Assembly (NCBI RefSeq): GCF_007747445.1
Contig: NZ_CP036425.1
Coordinates: 806,001 to 870,000 of the forward strand
DNA length: 64,000 nt
Source: Poriferisphaera corsica
Lineage (GTDB): Bacteria > Planctomycetota > Phycisphaerae > Phycisphaerales > Phycisphaeraceae
Direction of reading: 5' to 3'
Part shown: in pieces, positions 37,135 to 45,354 of the stretch
How the letters are laid out: every line of letters starts with the position of its first letter
How positions within the stretch are numbered: position 1 is the stretch's first letter
The notes under the pieces: generated by a model
What the model was told of the DNA's origin: nothing
What the model saw: the letters and a program-made list of their open reading frames with translations, nothing else
The model's database searches: none
Position numbers and translations under genes: made by a program

Positions 37135-37193
37135 TCAAGCCCATGACCGCCGGTCATGGGGTGTCCTACAACCGACTTCCAATCGCCTGCAAT
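37135..37193 (-). repeat. Hairpin element R5
   Basis: On the minus strand: ATTGCAGGCGA box, GTTGTAGGACACC, stem CCCATGACC/GGTCATGGG (37140-37148, 37152-37160 on +), loop GGC, CTTGA. The A-T pair in the stem replaces C-G of R2. Confidence 0.8.
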
Positions 37194-37277
37194 CATGACT
37201 TTATCAATAGCCGCCGCGACACTTCGCGTCGCGCCGATAAGCTCACAGCAGACCTGTGAATGTGCAAATGCTCAATT

Positions 37278-37293
37278 CCCCCCCCCCCCCCCC
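37278..37293 (+). repeat. C16 homopolymer between ftsW and murG
   Basis: Sixteen consecutive C, about 160 bp before murG. Length variation among cells or assembly error are both possible. Confidence 0.8.
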
Positions 37294-37450
37294 ATCAAAG
37301 CCAACCCACTTTCTCCTTTCAATCTACGTCCTTACGCACTTCCGATCTCCAGCGTTTCTCGCACTAGCACCAGCCACTAGCACTTCTTCCAAAAAATCCT
37401 GCTAAACTATCCCTCTCCCTCAACCTCACCACCAAGGAGCGACCCACATC

Positions 37451-38548
37451 ATGGCCAAACGCACCATCATCTTCGCAGGCGGCGGTTCAGGCGGCCACAT
37501 CTTCCCCAACATCGCCATCAACGAACAACTCATCGACCTCGCACCCGACTCTGCTATCCACTATCTATTGTCTAATCGTCCGATAGACGCTGATATCGCC
37601 GCCAAAAACGATCTGCCCTACACCGCCCTTCCTGCCGTCCCTTTCAACATCCGACCACGCAAATTCCTTAACTTCTATAAAAACTATAAAGCTTCTCAAC
37701 AACACGTCATCTCACTCTTCCGCCAACTCAATCCCACCGCGCTCGTCGCCACCGGCGGCTTCGTCTCCGCACCCGCCGTCAAAGCCGCCAAAACGCTCAA
37801 TATCCCCATCGCACTCGTCAACCTCGACGCCATCCCCGGCAAGGCCAACCGTTTCGCCGCAAAAGACGCCACAGAAACCTTCTCCGTCTACCCCACTGGC
37901 CACCTCCCCCGAGCCAAACAAATCGGTCTCCCCCTTCGTCAATCCGCACGCATCCAAAAGGAACAAGACCTCGCTCGCCTCGACCTCCATCTCGATCCCG
38001 GCAAGCCCACTCTCCTTATCTTCGCCGGTTCCCAAGGCGGCCAAACCCTCAACAAAATGATGATCGAATTCGCCTCACGCACCAACGCCCGCAACCTCCT
38101 CACCGATTGGCAAATCCTCCACATCACCGGCCAAGCCGATTACGAATCCGTCAAAAACGTCTACACGCAACTCAAAATCCCCGCACGCGTCGAGCCTTTC
38201 TGCAACCAGATGCATCTCGTCTGGGCCGCCGCCACCCTCGCCATCTGTCGCTCCGGTGCTGGCTCCGTTGCCGAAGTCTGGGCCAATGCGATCCCCACCA
38301 TCTTCCTCCCATACCCCTTCCATAAAGACAATCATCAACAAGCCAATGTCGAACCTCTCGCCGCCACCGGCGGCGCCCTCGTCCTCAAAGACCTCATCGA
38401 GCCCCACCTCAACGCTTCCCAGCTCATCGGCGCCCTTAAAGCCCTCGTCACCAACGAAGCTCGTCGTGAGAAAATGATCGCCAGCCTCAAAAACACGATC
38501 CCCGTCGACGGCGCTGCCGAAGTCGCCCGTTGGCTCCTCACCGCCTAA
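37451..38548 (+). CDS. murG: UDP-GlcNAc:lipid I N-acetylglucosaminyltransferase
   Basis: 365 residues of the GT28 family. The N-terminal Gly-rich loop FAGGGSGGHIFPN (residues 8-20), the central VATGGFVSAPAVKAA, the second domain's LLIFAGSQGGQTLN and the UDP-GlcNAc site CRSGAGSVAEVWA are all present. MurG makes lipid II on the cytoplasmic membrane face, supplying FtsW upstream. An AAGGAG SD sits 9 nt before the ATG. The stop codon lies within boundary palindrome copy 8. Confidence 0.93.
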   Translation: MAKRTIIFAGGGSGGHIFPNIAINEQLIDLAPDSAIHYLLSNRPIDADIAAKNDLPYTALPAVPFNIRPRKFLNFYKNYKASQQHVISLFRQLNPTALVATGGFVSAPAVKAAKTLNIPIALVNLDAIPGKANRFAAKDATETFSVYPTGHLPRAKQIGLPLRQSARIQKEQDLARLDLHLDPGKPTLLIFAGSQGGQTLNKMMIEFASRTNARNLLTDWQILHITGQADYESVKNVYTQLKIPARVEPFCNQMHLVWAAATLAICRSGAGSVAEVWANAIPTIFLPYPFHKDNHQQANVEPLAATGGALVLKDLIEPHLNASQLIGALKALVTNEARREKMIASLKNTIPVDGAAEVARWLLTA

Positions 38549-38559
38549 TCACCAGTTAG
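38545..38559. repeat. Boundary palindrome CTAAT-N5-GTTAG (copy 8), containing the murG stop codon
   Basis: Spacer CACCA; flanking GC on each side extends the symmetry (GCCTAA...TTAGGC). Confidence 0.82.
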
Positions 38560-38580
38560 GCACAAAACCATTGTTGATCA

Positions 38581-38647
38581 TCAAGCCCACGACCCTCCGG
38601 GGGCCGGTCGTGGGGTGTCTTGCAACGATCATCCATTTGCCTGCAAC
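38581..38647 (-). repeat. Hairpin element R4
   Basis: On the minus strand: GTTGCAGGCAAATGGATGATC, GTTGCAAGACACC, stem CCCACGACC/GGTCGTGGG (38586-38594, 38606-38614 on +), then CTTGA. The loop is enlarged to 11 nt compared with 3 nt in the other copies. Confidence 0.8.
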
Positions 38648-38836
38648 TCAAATAACCACCACGATATTTCACCGTGCGTCAATAAAATCTAGTGATACCG
38701 ACCTCGACTCACTTACCTTTAACTCAAAGTAGCCATTGGCTGATAGCCCGCCGGTTTTCATACCCTGGAAAACCAATTAAAAAAGGTCGGCTCATAAGAA
38801 ACCGACCCAAAACATCTATCACTCTCGTTGATATTT

Positions 38837-39712
38837 TTAATACGTTACTGCAAAGTTTTTCTGCGTCACCGTCCCCGCTTGGTATGACTCAACATGCCCA
38901 TCTACAAACCCCAAGTTGCAAGCACCCGAATCCAATTGCTGATTATCACCACCATGACGATACCTCAATGCACCTGGAACTGAACCCGTCGCGCCTGGTT
39001 CCAAATCCCGGTTATATGTCAGCGGCACTTCTCTGTCCGGTTCCTTCTCACCCGGATCATTTGGCTGGAAGATAAAATCACCATACGACCACATCGGCTG
39101 AGATTCATTCGTATGCCATAAAATGAGATCCGATGCTCCTTCGTAACCTTCCGATTGGTATTTTCCTTGGTTGCTATCGCCCAACATCAAAATCTCTGAC
39201 GGACGTCTGATCTCATCTAATTTACGCTGTGCAAATACCGGATCATTTGAATCATATGGACCTGCGGAGTCCCACCAGTGTACGGACTTCAATACGCCTA
39301 GATTCGCCCCATAACTCACCTCACGATAATCTTCTACCGGGATTACAATGGATGGGCACTCATACACCGCCACCATTCCCGATCGTGACTTGGTCGCCAT
39401 ATTCGGGTCGGTCGAATCATCGATCCCCATATGCTTTCTGATCGCTGCCGGCCACATCTGCCCGTCCCAGCCTGACGCATCGTAGGGTGCCCAAGCATAA
39501 GGTAAAAAAGCGTCGTTATCTGACGCGTATGTATAGATCGCGATGCCAATTTGTCGCAAATTCGATTTGCACAGCAATCCTTGCGCTGTATTTCTCGCCG
39601 CACCAAGTGCCGGCAGTAAAATGCCAATCAATAACGCAATAATGCTGATTACAACCAGTAATTCGATTAATGTAAAACCGAACCTATGCATTGCCCGTGT
39701 CTCATGTCGCAT
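38837..39712 (-). CDS. Pilin-like protein with prepilin N-terminus (planctomycete H-X9-DG type)
   Basis: 291 residues. The prepilin peptidase site and helix [20 protein letters not shown] lie at residues 12-31, after an eight-residue basic leader if translation starts at the inner Met. The C-terminal domain has Cys pairs ([16 protein letters not shown]) and ends in [13 protein letters not shown], the planctomycete form of pseudopilins present in large paralogous families. It would be anchored in the inner membrane and exported by a type II/IV pilus-like system. The SD GGAG is 11 nt before the first ATG. Two perfect LacI-type operators stand upstream, so it is probably repressed in response to a sugar. 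Confidence 0.85.
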   Translation of the reverse strand: MRHETRAMHRFGFTLIELLVVISIIALLIGILLPALGAARNTAQGLLCKSNLRQIGIAIYTYASDNDAFLPYAWAPYDASGWDGQMWPAAIRKHMGIDDSTDPNMATKSRSGMVAVYECPSIVIPVEDYREVSYGANLGVLKSVHWWDSAGPYDSNDPVFAQRKLDEIRRPSEILMLGDSNQGKYQSEGYEGASDLILWHTNESQPMWSYGDFIFQPNDPGEKEPDREVPLTYNRDLEPGATGSVPGALRYRHGGDNQQLDSGACNLGFVDGHVESYQAGTVTQKNFAVTY

Positions 39713-39767
39713 TGTGCTTTCGCTCCTGTTTTGACGAAATATCTAAGCCGAAATGACCAGAAAGAAA

Positions 39768-39781
39768 TGTAAACGCTTACA
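39768..39781. promoter_or_regulatory. LacI/GalR-type operator, proximal
   Basis: Perfect palindrome TGTAAACGCTTACA, the classic form with a central CpG of LacI-family sites, 56 bp before the pilin-like gene. A second identical site is 151 bp away. Confidence 0.85.
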
Positions 39782-39918
39782 TAATATTATTCACTTTCCA
39801 TGTAAATGCAACATTCCATTGCCAAAATACTCAATATAAATGCTTATTTGCCAAATAAAATCCACCATTTGATCCATATTTGGTATTTTCTTGAAGAATA
39901 CAGGATTTGCATTTATTT

Positions 39919-39932
39919 TGTAAACGCTTACA
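39919..39932. promoter_or_regulatory. LacI/GalR-type operator, distal
   Basis: Exact second copy of TGTAAACGCTTACA. The 151-bp spacing (about 14 helical turns) would allow a looped tetramer. No LacI-family gene is in the window. Confidence 0.85.
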
Positions 39933-40567
39933 AATAGGTATTTTGGCTATTTTTGCACACTGGCAGCCTAAGCCAATGCGCTGAAAATCAAAACGGGAGC
40001 TTACGCTGAAAATTTCCACACATGGATCCCTTCGTAGACATCGAACACAAATCTTCAATGGTGTCTAGCCTTCAGACATCACTTGTTAAATAACATTTAT
40101 TCAGCGAACAGAAAAAGAAAAAACCATAGAAGCAAATCGCTCAGCAAAAGAGGTCATTCCGCTCATTACCTCTTATCCGTTCGTGTCAGTTATCAAGCGG
40201 CGCAAATACCATGCCAAAAAGCATCGATTACAAACTGCGCGCACAAACACGAAAAACCTAAATTCACTTATGCGCTTTTATTTACTTTTCTCGCCATTCT
40301 TTGATGAGAACACGCCAATGTTGAGCTGTTTCTTCTCAAAGAGGCCCAAAATGGATACAGGAAAACCCTGTTATTTCTCTTTTTGTGCGCAGAAACCCGA
40401 TGAAATCTGCCTACTTTAAACCGAATATGCTCAGCTTACGTCTTATCTTAACAATCGAGTTAGCCTAATGCCCATACCTCATTCAAGCTGCCTAAATGAT
40501 TGTCTGAAATCCGCGTTAAACCTATACTGCCCTCTACTCAACCCGCCACTCAGGGAGATCATCACAC
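39933..40567. other. Gene-free AT-rich region upstream of ispA
   Basis: With the operator area this makes about 850 bases without a gene. No tRNA, terminator or DnaA-box cluster was found, although the strand-composition switch lies just to the right. Confidence 0.5.
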
Positions 40568-41470
40568 ATGGCCACAGACGAGACATCGATGAAAGATATT
40601 GATATCAAAAGCATTACGAACGTAGCCGCCGATGTTGAGCAGTACCTCATCGACTTCCTTGATTCACGACCGCTCCCAAACAACCTCCGCGAAGCCTGCA
40701 AATACGCGCTGCTCGGCGGAGGCAAACGCCTGCGGCCCGTACTCGTTATTCAGTCAGCACTTGCAGTCGGGGGTTCTCTCCAAAACGCACTCCCACCCGC
40801 GGCCGCAATCGAGATGATTCACGCCTTTTCACTTGTCCACGACGACCTCCCAGCCATGGATGATGACGACCTCCGACGCGGCCGCCCTACGCTCCACAAG
40901 CACACAGATGAGGCGATGGCGATCCTTGCAGGGGATGCGCTGATGGGGCTTGCATTTGAGCTGATTACCACGAAAATCGCAGATTCGACGCTTGCGACGC
41001 GGATTGTCGCGGAGCTTGCCACGGGTAATAACAACATGATTGCTGGGCAGATCTATGACACGCTCCCCGACTTCGAGGATGGTGTTGAATCGCTTGAGCG
41101 GTTGGTGACGATTCATAAGAATAAAACCGGTGCGTTATTGCGAGCATCTTGCCGCATGGGGGCGATGACCGCGGGCGCTAACGATAAACAAATTAACGAC
41201 TTAACCCAGTATGCCGATGCGATCGGCTTGATGTTCCAGGTTGTGGATGATGTCTTGGATGTAACCCAGACGACTGAACAACTCGGAAAAACAGCGGGTA
41301 AAGATGTTGAGCAGGACAAGATGACCTATCCGGCTCTAATGGGATTGGATAAATCACGTGACGAGATCGAGCGGCTGCATGCTGAGTCGATTCAAGCACT
41401 TGCGGGTTTCGGTGAAAGCGCGGATGCTTTGCGTCACTTGTCGGATTACATGGCAGTTCGCCAACATTAA
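40568..41470 (+). CDS. ispA: Polyprenyl diphosphate synthase (geranyl/farnesyl type)
   Basis: 300 residues of the trans-isoprenyl synthase family. The first Asp-rich motif is HDDLPAMDDDDLRRGRPT with the inserted residues typical of bacterial FPP synthases; the second is FQVVDDVLDVTQ. LLGGGKRLRPVL binds the substrate diphosphate. It joins IPP to allylic diphosphates to make C10-C20 chains. dxs lies downstream on the same strand, as in many bacteria. The base composition changes strand bias within this gene near 40.9 kb. SD GGGAG is present. Confidence 0.92.
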   Translation: MATDETSMKDIDIKSITNVAADVEQYLIDFLDSRPLPNNLREACKYALLGGGKRLRPVLVIQSALAVGGSLQNALPPAAAIEMIHAFSLVHDDLPAMDDDDLRRGRPTLHKHTDEAMAILAGDALMGLAFELITTKIADSTLATRIVAELATGNNNMIAGQIYDTLPDFEDGVESLERLVTIHKNKTGALLRASCRMGAMTAGANDKQINDLTQYADAIGLMFQVVDDVLDVTQTTEQLGKTAGKDVEQDKMTYPALMGLDKSRDEIERLHAESIQALAGFGESADALRHLSDYMAVRQH

Positions 41471-42205
41471 GCATGCTGCATGGGGAGGCGATGATTGGTA
41501 AAATGGGCTGCTGAATGATGGCTGCGTGTATTTGTTTGGTTAAATACGTGTATAGGCCATGGGTGAAAACTGAATGAGACGCTGTTTAAGTCTAATAACT
41601 GATTAGGCGTGAGTCCTGTGGGACTCAATGAACGGATGTTTGGTTTGGCCCGGAATTGGGTGGGTGTAAGGGTGGAGGTAAGGGGAGTGAGAACCAAAAG
41701 CGTTGTAAGTCCTCAGTAAATAACCTAATTGCGTATATGGTAATAGGTTATATCCCTGAATGAATTTCAGACTGACACCTGACAGCGCCGATAGAGAGGG
41801 GTAAAATGGGTCTTGATTGACCGCCGAGCCGTATGGGGATTACAGCAAGTATTGTTGCTGTGAGAACCATGACGTAAACCAGTGGGCGGGTTACGGGTCG
41901 GAATGAACAGTTGTCTGCGATGTGAAGTATGAACAGACAGACGCCCGTGTTGTGACATTCATTGCGTTGGATGTTTATAAATGACCAAGAGCAGTATGGA
42001 AATCATGAAGGATGTGGACGACGCGTGTGTGCGCAAGTCGGCAGTTGTCATGTTTTCATGTTGCAGGCGAATCAAGGGTAAAGCGGCGAACTGGATGAAA
42101 GCCGCGGCCGACTATCTGCATGTATGATTTTGCGCTGTAATGTATTGCGCATGTTGTACGTCGTGTGGATCAGACGGCATTTGCCCGAAAAGAAAGGCTA
42201 AGGAC
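41471..42205. other. Gene-free region between ispA and dxs
   Basis: About 735 bases. It holds boundary palindrome copy 9 and, at 42060-42072, an isolated GTTGCAGGCGAAT box identical to the start of hairpin element R1 but without the hairpin. No riboswitch or RNA gene signature was recognised. Confidence 0.55.
41592..41606. repeat. Boundary palindrome CTAAT-N5-ATTAG (copy 9)
   Basis: Spacer AACTG, preceded by AGT as in several other copies; 120 bp after the ispA stop. Confidence 0.8.
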
Positions 42206-44221
42206 ATGCCTCAGGATCTTTTGAAGACCATCAACGGTCCACACGATTTGAAAGCATTGAGTGTTGATCAACTCCCGCAATTGGCAGATGAATTGCGTGA
42301 GTGTATCTGCGATCAGATTTCAAGGACGGGTGGACACTTTGCATCGAATTTGTGTGTGGTTGAGTTGACGATTGCGCTGCATTACGTGTTTGATTTTGCG
42401 CAGGATCGTTTGCTGTTTGATGTTGGGCATCAGTGTTATCCGCACAAGTTGTTGACGGGTCGACAGAAGCTGTTTCCTGAATTGAAGACGAAGGGCGGGA
42501 TGGCAGGGTTTCCTGAGCCGCGTGAGAGCGAGTTTGATTTGTTCTCGGTGGGTCATGCTGGGACGGCGATCCCGACGGCGGTTGGTATGGCGATCGGTGA
42601 TACGGCAATCGGCGAGGGGCATCGGCGGTGCGTATCGATTATTGGCGATGCGTCGATTATTAATGGCGTGTCGATGGAGGGGATGAATTACGCGGGGACG
42701 CTGAACCGGCAGTTCCTGACGATCTTGAATGATAATGGGATGGCGATTGGTGATCCGCAGGGCGCGGTGGCACAGTATTTTGATCGCATCCGTGTGAGCC
42801 ACACGTTTGATGATTTGAAGAAGCGGGGTAAGGAGATTCTGGAGATGATCCCGGGCGGATCGTATCTGGAAGATTTTTATCATCGTTCGGGTGAGGTGAT
42901 TAAGGCAGCGATTTCGACGGGCCATGTGTTTGAGCATTTTGGTCATGTGTGCGTTGGGCCGCTGGATGGTCATGATTTGCCGACGTTGGTGGATTTGTTT
43001 AATGAGGTGAAGGACATTGAGAAGCCGATCTTGCTGCATGTGAAGACGGTGAAGGGTAAGGGGTATGTGCCGGCGGAAGGAGATCCGTTTAGGTTCCATG
43101 CGCCGAAGGCTGGGGTTGTTGTGAACGGGAATGGTGAAAAGAAGGTTGAAGAGGCTTTATCTAAGGGTGAGTTAGAGAAGAGCGACTGCTCGGTGGTGAA
43201 GAAGCCTGCATGTGGGGGCAAGTCGTTTACGGCTGCGTTTGCAGATGGGATGAAGGGGTTGATGGCGAAGGATGAAAAGGTATACGCGATCACAGCGGCG
43301 ATGCCTGACGGCACGGGGCTGGATAAGGTGGCGGAGGCGTACCCGGATCGGACGATCGACTGTGGTTTGGCAGAGAGTTTGGGGATGGATATGGCGGCAG
43401 GTATGGCGAAGAGCGGGTTGAAGCCGTTCTATGCGGTGTATTCGACGTTTAGCCAACGGGCGCTGGATCAGACGTTCCAGGAGGTCGCATTGCAGGGCTT
43501 GCCGGTCCGTGTGTGTATGGACAGGGCAGGGTATGTGGGCGGCGATGGGGCGATGATGCACGGGTTTATGGATATCGCGATGAATGCGGTGTTCCCGGAC
43601 GTTGTGATGATGGCACCAAGCGATGAAAGCAATTTTAATGCGGGGTTGGAATTTATGCGGGGGTATGAGAAGTCAGCGACGTTTATCCGTTATCCGCGTG
43701 ATGTGGTGGCGGCTGAGGAGTTGCAGGCGGATGTGCCTAAGTATGAGTTAGGGAAGGCGAACCTGATTAAGAAGGCGAAGGGCAAGAAGCCTGACGTGGC
43801 GGTGTTGGCGTATGGTGTGATGGTGTATACGGCGGCTGAGGCTATTCGAGAGTTAGAAGGCCAGGGTTATGATGTTGCTTTGTATGATGCACGGTTTGCC
43901 AAGCCTGTAGATATGGGTTTGGTCACGGAGCTGATTGAGGGCGGCATCCCGGTCGTGACGGTCGAGGATCATGGGATTGTCGGCGGTTTCGGCACGATGG
44001 TGCTGGAAGGCTGCAATGAGGCTGGTCTGCGGACGGATAAGCTTAAGCGGATCGCACATCCAGAGAAATGGATGTATCAGGATTCACGCGGCGGTCAGTT
44101 GAAAGATGCGGGTTTGGATGCGACAGGAGTTGCAAGCACGATCCGTAAGTTTCTTGACAAGCTGAGCCACGATGTGAATGTGGATGTGAAAACGAAGTCG
44201 TCACAGCAAGTCGCCAAATAA
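42206..44221 (+). CDS. dxs: 1-deoxy-D-xylulose-5-phosphate synthase
   Basis: 671 residues, slightly longer than usual. Thiamine-diphosphate enzyme joining pyruvate and glyceraldehyde 3-phosphate, first step of the MEP isoprenoid pathway. Motifs: FDVGHQCYPHKLLTGR, the TPP motif GDASIINGVSMEGMN with NDNGMAIG, transketolase Glu in CGLAESLGMDMAAGMA, and DRAGYVGGDGAMMHGF. Some positions differ from the E. coli form (NDNG for NDND; AMMHG for PTHQG), matching a diverged branch. ATG 42206 follows AAGGC..AAGGAC; an in-frame upstream start at 42140 adds an unlikely Cys-rich N-terminus. A terminator follows. Confidence 0.9.
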   Translation: MPQDLLKTINGPHDLKALSVDQLPQLADELRECICDQISRTGGHFASNLCVVELTIALHYVFDFAQDRLLFDVGHQCYPHKLLTGRQKLFPELKTKGGMAGFPEPRESEFDLFSVGHAGTAIPTAVGMAIGDTAIGEGHRRCVSIIGDASIINGVSMEGMNYAGTLNRQFLTILNDNGMAIGDPQGAVAQYFDRIRVSHTFDDLKKRGKEILEMIPGGSYLEDFYHRSGEVIKAAISTGHVFEHFGHVCVGPLDGHDLPTLVDLFNEVKDIEKPILLHVKTVKGKGYVPAEGDPFRFHAPKAGVVVNGNGEKKVEEALSKGELEKSDCSVVKKPACGGKSFTAAFADGMKGLMAKDEKVYAITAAMPDGTGLDKVAEAYPDRTIDCGLAESLGMDMAAGMAKSGLKPFYAVYSTFSQRALDQTFQEVALQGLPVRVCMDRAGYVGGDGAMMHGFMDIAMNAVFPDVVMMAPSDESNFNAGLEFMRGYEKSATFIRYPRDVVAAEELQADVPKYELGKANLIKKAKGKKPDVAVLAYGVMVYTAAEAIRELEGQGYDVALYDARFAKPVDMGLVTELIEGGIPVVTVEDHGIVGGFGTMVLEGCNEAGLRTDKLKRIAHPEKWMYQDSRGGQLKDAGLDATGVASTIRKFLDKLSHDVNVDVKTKSSQQVAK

Positions 44222-44232
44222 TCTCCCCCCCC

Positions 44233-44309
44233 TGTTTCGCAAGCGAGGAGTGGGCGTGTGGTTGTAGGCCTTTTGTTTCGCAAGTGAGGAGCGGCGTGAG
44301 GTTGCAGGC
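44233..44309 (+). repeat. Two tandem copies of a 36-bp repeat (S1, S2)
   Basis: S1 (44233-44269) and S2 (44274-44309) each run from TGTTTCGCAAGYGAGGAG through GYG..G to GGTTGYAGGC. S1 is preceded by a C8 run directly after the dxs stop codon. A third copy lies at 45159-45196, also behind a C run after a stop codon. Confidence 0.8.
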
Positions 44310-44364
44310 AAGGGATTTAATTTGAGGCTGTTTTGTTGGCGAGTCATTTAATAAATATTCAAGG

Positions 44365-44391
44365 CCGCATACGAAAGTGTGCGGTTTTTTT
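44365..44391 (+). terminator. Terminator downstream of dxs
   Basis: Stem CCGCATAC/GTGTGCGG with GAAA loop and T7. Confidence 0.9.
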
Positions 44392-44441
44392 ATGAGAGGA
44401 ATCAGTAGAAACAGTGAACAGGTATGTTCAAAGCTAAAGGA

Positions 44442-44498
44442 GTTGCAGAGATTTTGTTTGTTGGGATAACACCCTGCTACCGGCGGTGGCAGGCTTGA
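44442..44498 (+). repeat. Hairpin element R3
   Basis: GTTGCAGAG box, AACACC, stem CCTGCTACC/GGTGGCAGG (44473-44481, 44485-44493) with loop GGC, then CTTGA. Shares the R6 stem type, with one T-G wobble. Confidence 0.78.
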
Positions 44499-44665
44499 GG
44501 TGTGTGGCGTTTGATGAAGGGGCGATAAGGATGGGGCAAGGGGGGCAAATTGCAGGAGGAGGATGAGGTTTAACGATGTTAATGAGATCAGGGGTGATGT
44601 TTGAAACGGTTTGCTGCGTCTGTGTTGTGCTTGTGTTGTAATCATCAATCGGGTCTGTGGGAAAT

Positions 44666-45148
44666 ATGACAATGGGTAAGCTGGCTGTGCGCAAGAGCAT
44701 GGGTAAAGATAAAGGGCGTCGTCATCGCAGGAGTGGAAATGAGGGGAGAAACAGGGGGGGGATGGGAGTGGTTTGGAAATTGAAAATGGCGGTGAGGTTG
44801 GTGGTTTATGGGTTGGCGGTGTACTTGCCGGTGATGGGGGTTTGGCTGTGGTATACAGGTTACGGGGCGAAGGAGTTGTTGAATGCGGGGGGGATGTGGA
44901 TGACACCGATGACGAGCTTTCTGATGACGCCGATGACAGTGATGAGGGAAGATGGGGTTGTGGGTGAGATCGGGATGATGTGGGGTGTGATTGCGGTGGG
45001 ATTATTGGTGTTGATGGGGTTGCACTTATTGAGTCGGCTGTTGGGTGGTTGGCGAGGGATGAAGTGGGAGAGTTTGATGTTGCTGCTGGTGGGCAGTTAT
45101 TCGGTGGTGTGCAGCTGCTATTGGTTAGAGGTGTTGGCGCGGGTGTAA
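44666..45148 (+). CDS. Small integral membrane protein of unknown function
   Basis: About 160 residues: a Lys/Arg-rich N-terminus (GKDKGRRHRRSG) followed by three or four hydrophobic segments (VVYGLAVYLPVMGVWLWY, MWGVIAVGLLVLMGLHLL, LLLVGSYSVVCSCYW) and a Met/Thr-rich loop. No family recognised. The exact start is uncertain: GTG 44657, ATG 44666 and ATG 44672 are in frame and no strong SD is visible. Codon use is as G-rich as that of neighbours. It could be a real membrane protein or, less likely, a fortuitous open frame. Confidence 0.5.
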   Translation: MTMGKLAVRKSMGKDKGRRHRRSGNEGRNRGGMGVVWKLKMAVRLVVYGLAVYLPVMGVWLWYTGYGAKELLNAGGMWMTPMTSFLMTPMTVMREDGVVGEIGMMWGVIAVGLLVLMGLHLLSRLLGGWRGMKWESLMLLLVGSYSVVCSCYWLEVLARV

Positions 45149-45158
45149 TCCCCCCCCC

Positions 45159-45196
45159 TGTTTCGCAAGCGAGGAGCGAGTGTAAGGTTGTAGGTG
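45159..45196 (+). repeat. Third copy of the 36-bp repeat (S3)
   Basis: TGTTTCGCAAGCGAGGAGCG through AAGGTTGTAGGTG, preceded by a C run just after the stop codon of the small membrane protein gene. A weaker relative (GCGCGAGCGAGGGGCG...GTTGTAGGC) continues to 45256 and leads into R2. Confidence 0.78.
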
Positions 45197-45247
45197 ATTC
45201 GTCTTTCTCTTCTGCAGGTGGAAGGCGCGAGCGAGGGGCGGGAAGGT

Positions 45248-45306
45248 GTTGTAGGCGGCTAACATATCGTTGGGATGACACCCCACGACCGGCGGTCGTG
45301 GGCTTG
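45248..45306 (+). repeat. Hairpin element R2
   Basis: GTTGTAGGC box, GATGACACC, stem CCCACGACC/GGTCGTGGG (45282-45290, 45294-45302), loop GGC, CTTG, then T6. In this copy the T run gives it the shape of a + strand terminator. Confidence 0.82.
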
Positions 45307-45334
45307 TTTTTTAGGCTTAGATATGAAGCTTTGT

Positions 45335-45349
45335 CTAATAGATGGTTAG
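45335..45349. repeat. Boundary palindrome CTAAT-N5-GTTAG (copy 10)
   Basis: Spacer AGATG; 5 bp past the stop codon of the minus-strand MazG-like gene. Confidence 0.8.
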
Positions 45350-45354
45350 TTTAT

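Larger units (their letters stand above)
37076..37450. other. Gene-free region between ftsW and murG
   Basis: Contains hairpin element R5 (37135-37193), a GC hairpin CGCGAC/GTCGCG (37215-37220, 37228-37233) and a C16 run (37278-37293). The phrase GCACTAGCAC... near 37358 is inverted relative to the GTGCTAG phrases seen near 12.0 and 13.4 kb. Confidence 0.6.

Noticed and set aside
39713-40567. Possible replication origin at the composition switch
   Set aside because: AT-rich and next to the skew change, but no cluster of TTATCCACA-like DnaA boxes and no dnaA, dnaN or gyrB nearby.
41700-42100. RNase P RNA or a cobalamin/TPP riboswitch upstream of dxs
   Set aside because: Some G-rich phrases looked suggestive, but none of the conserved cores of these RNAs is present.
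45248-45306. CRISPR array formed by the hairpin repeats
   Set aside because: The copies are kilobases apart, in both orientations and without regular spacers or cas genes.
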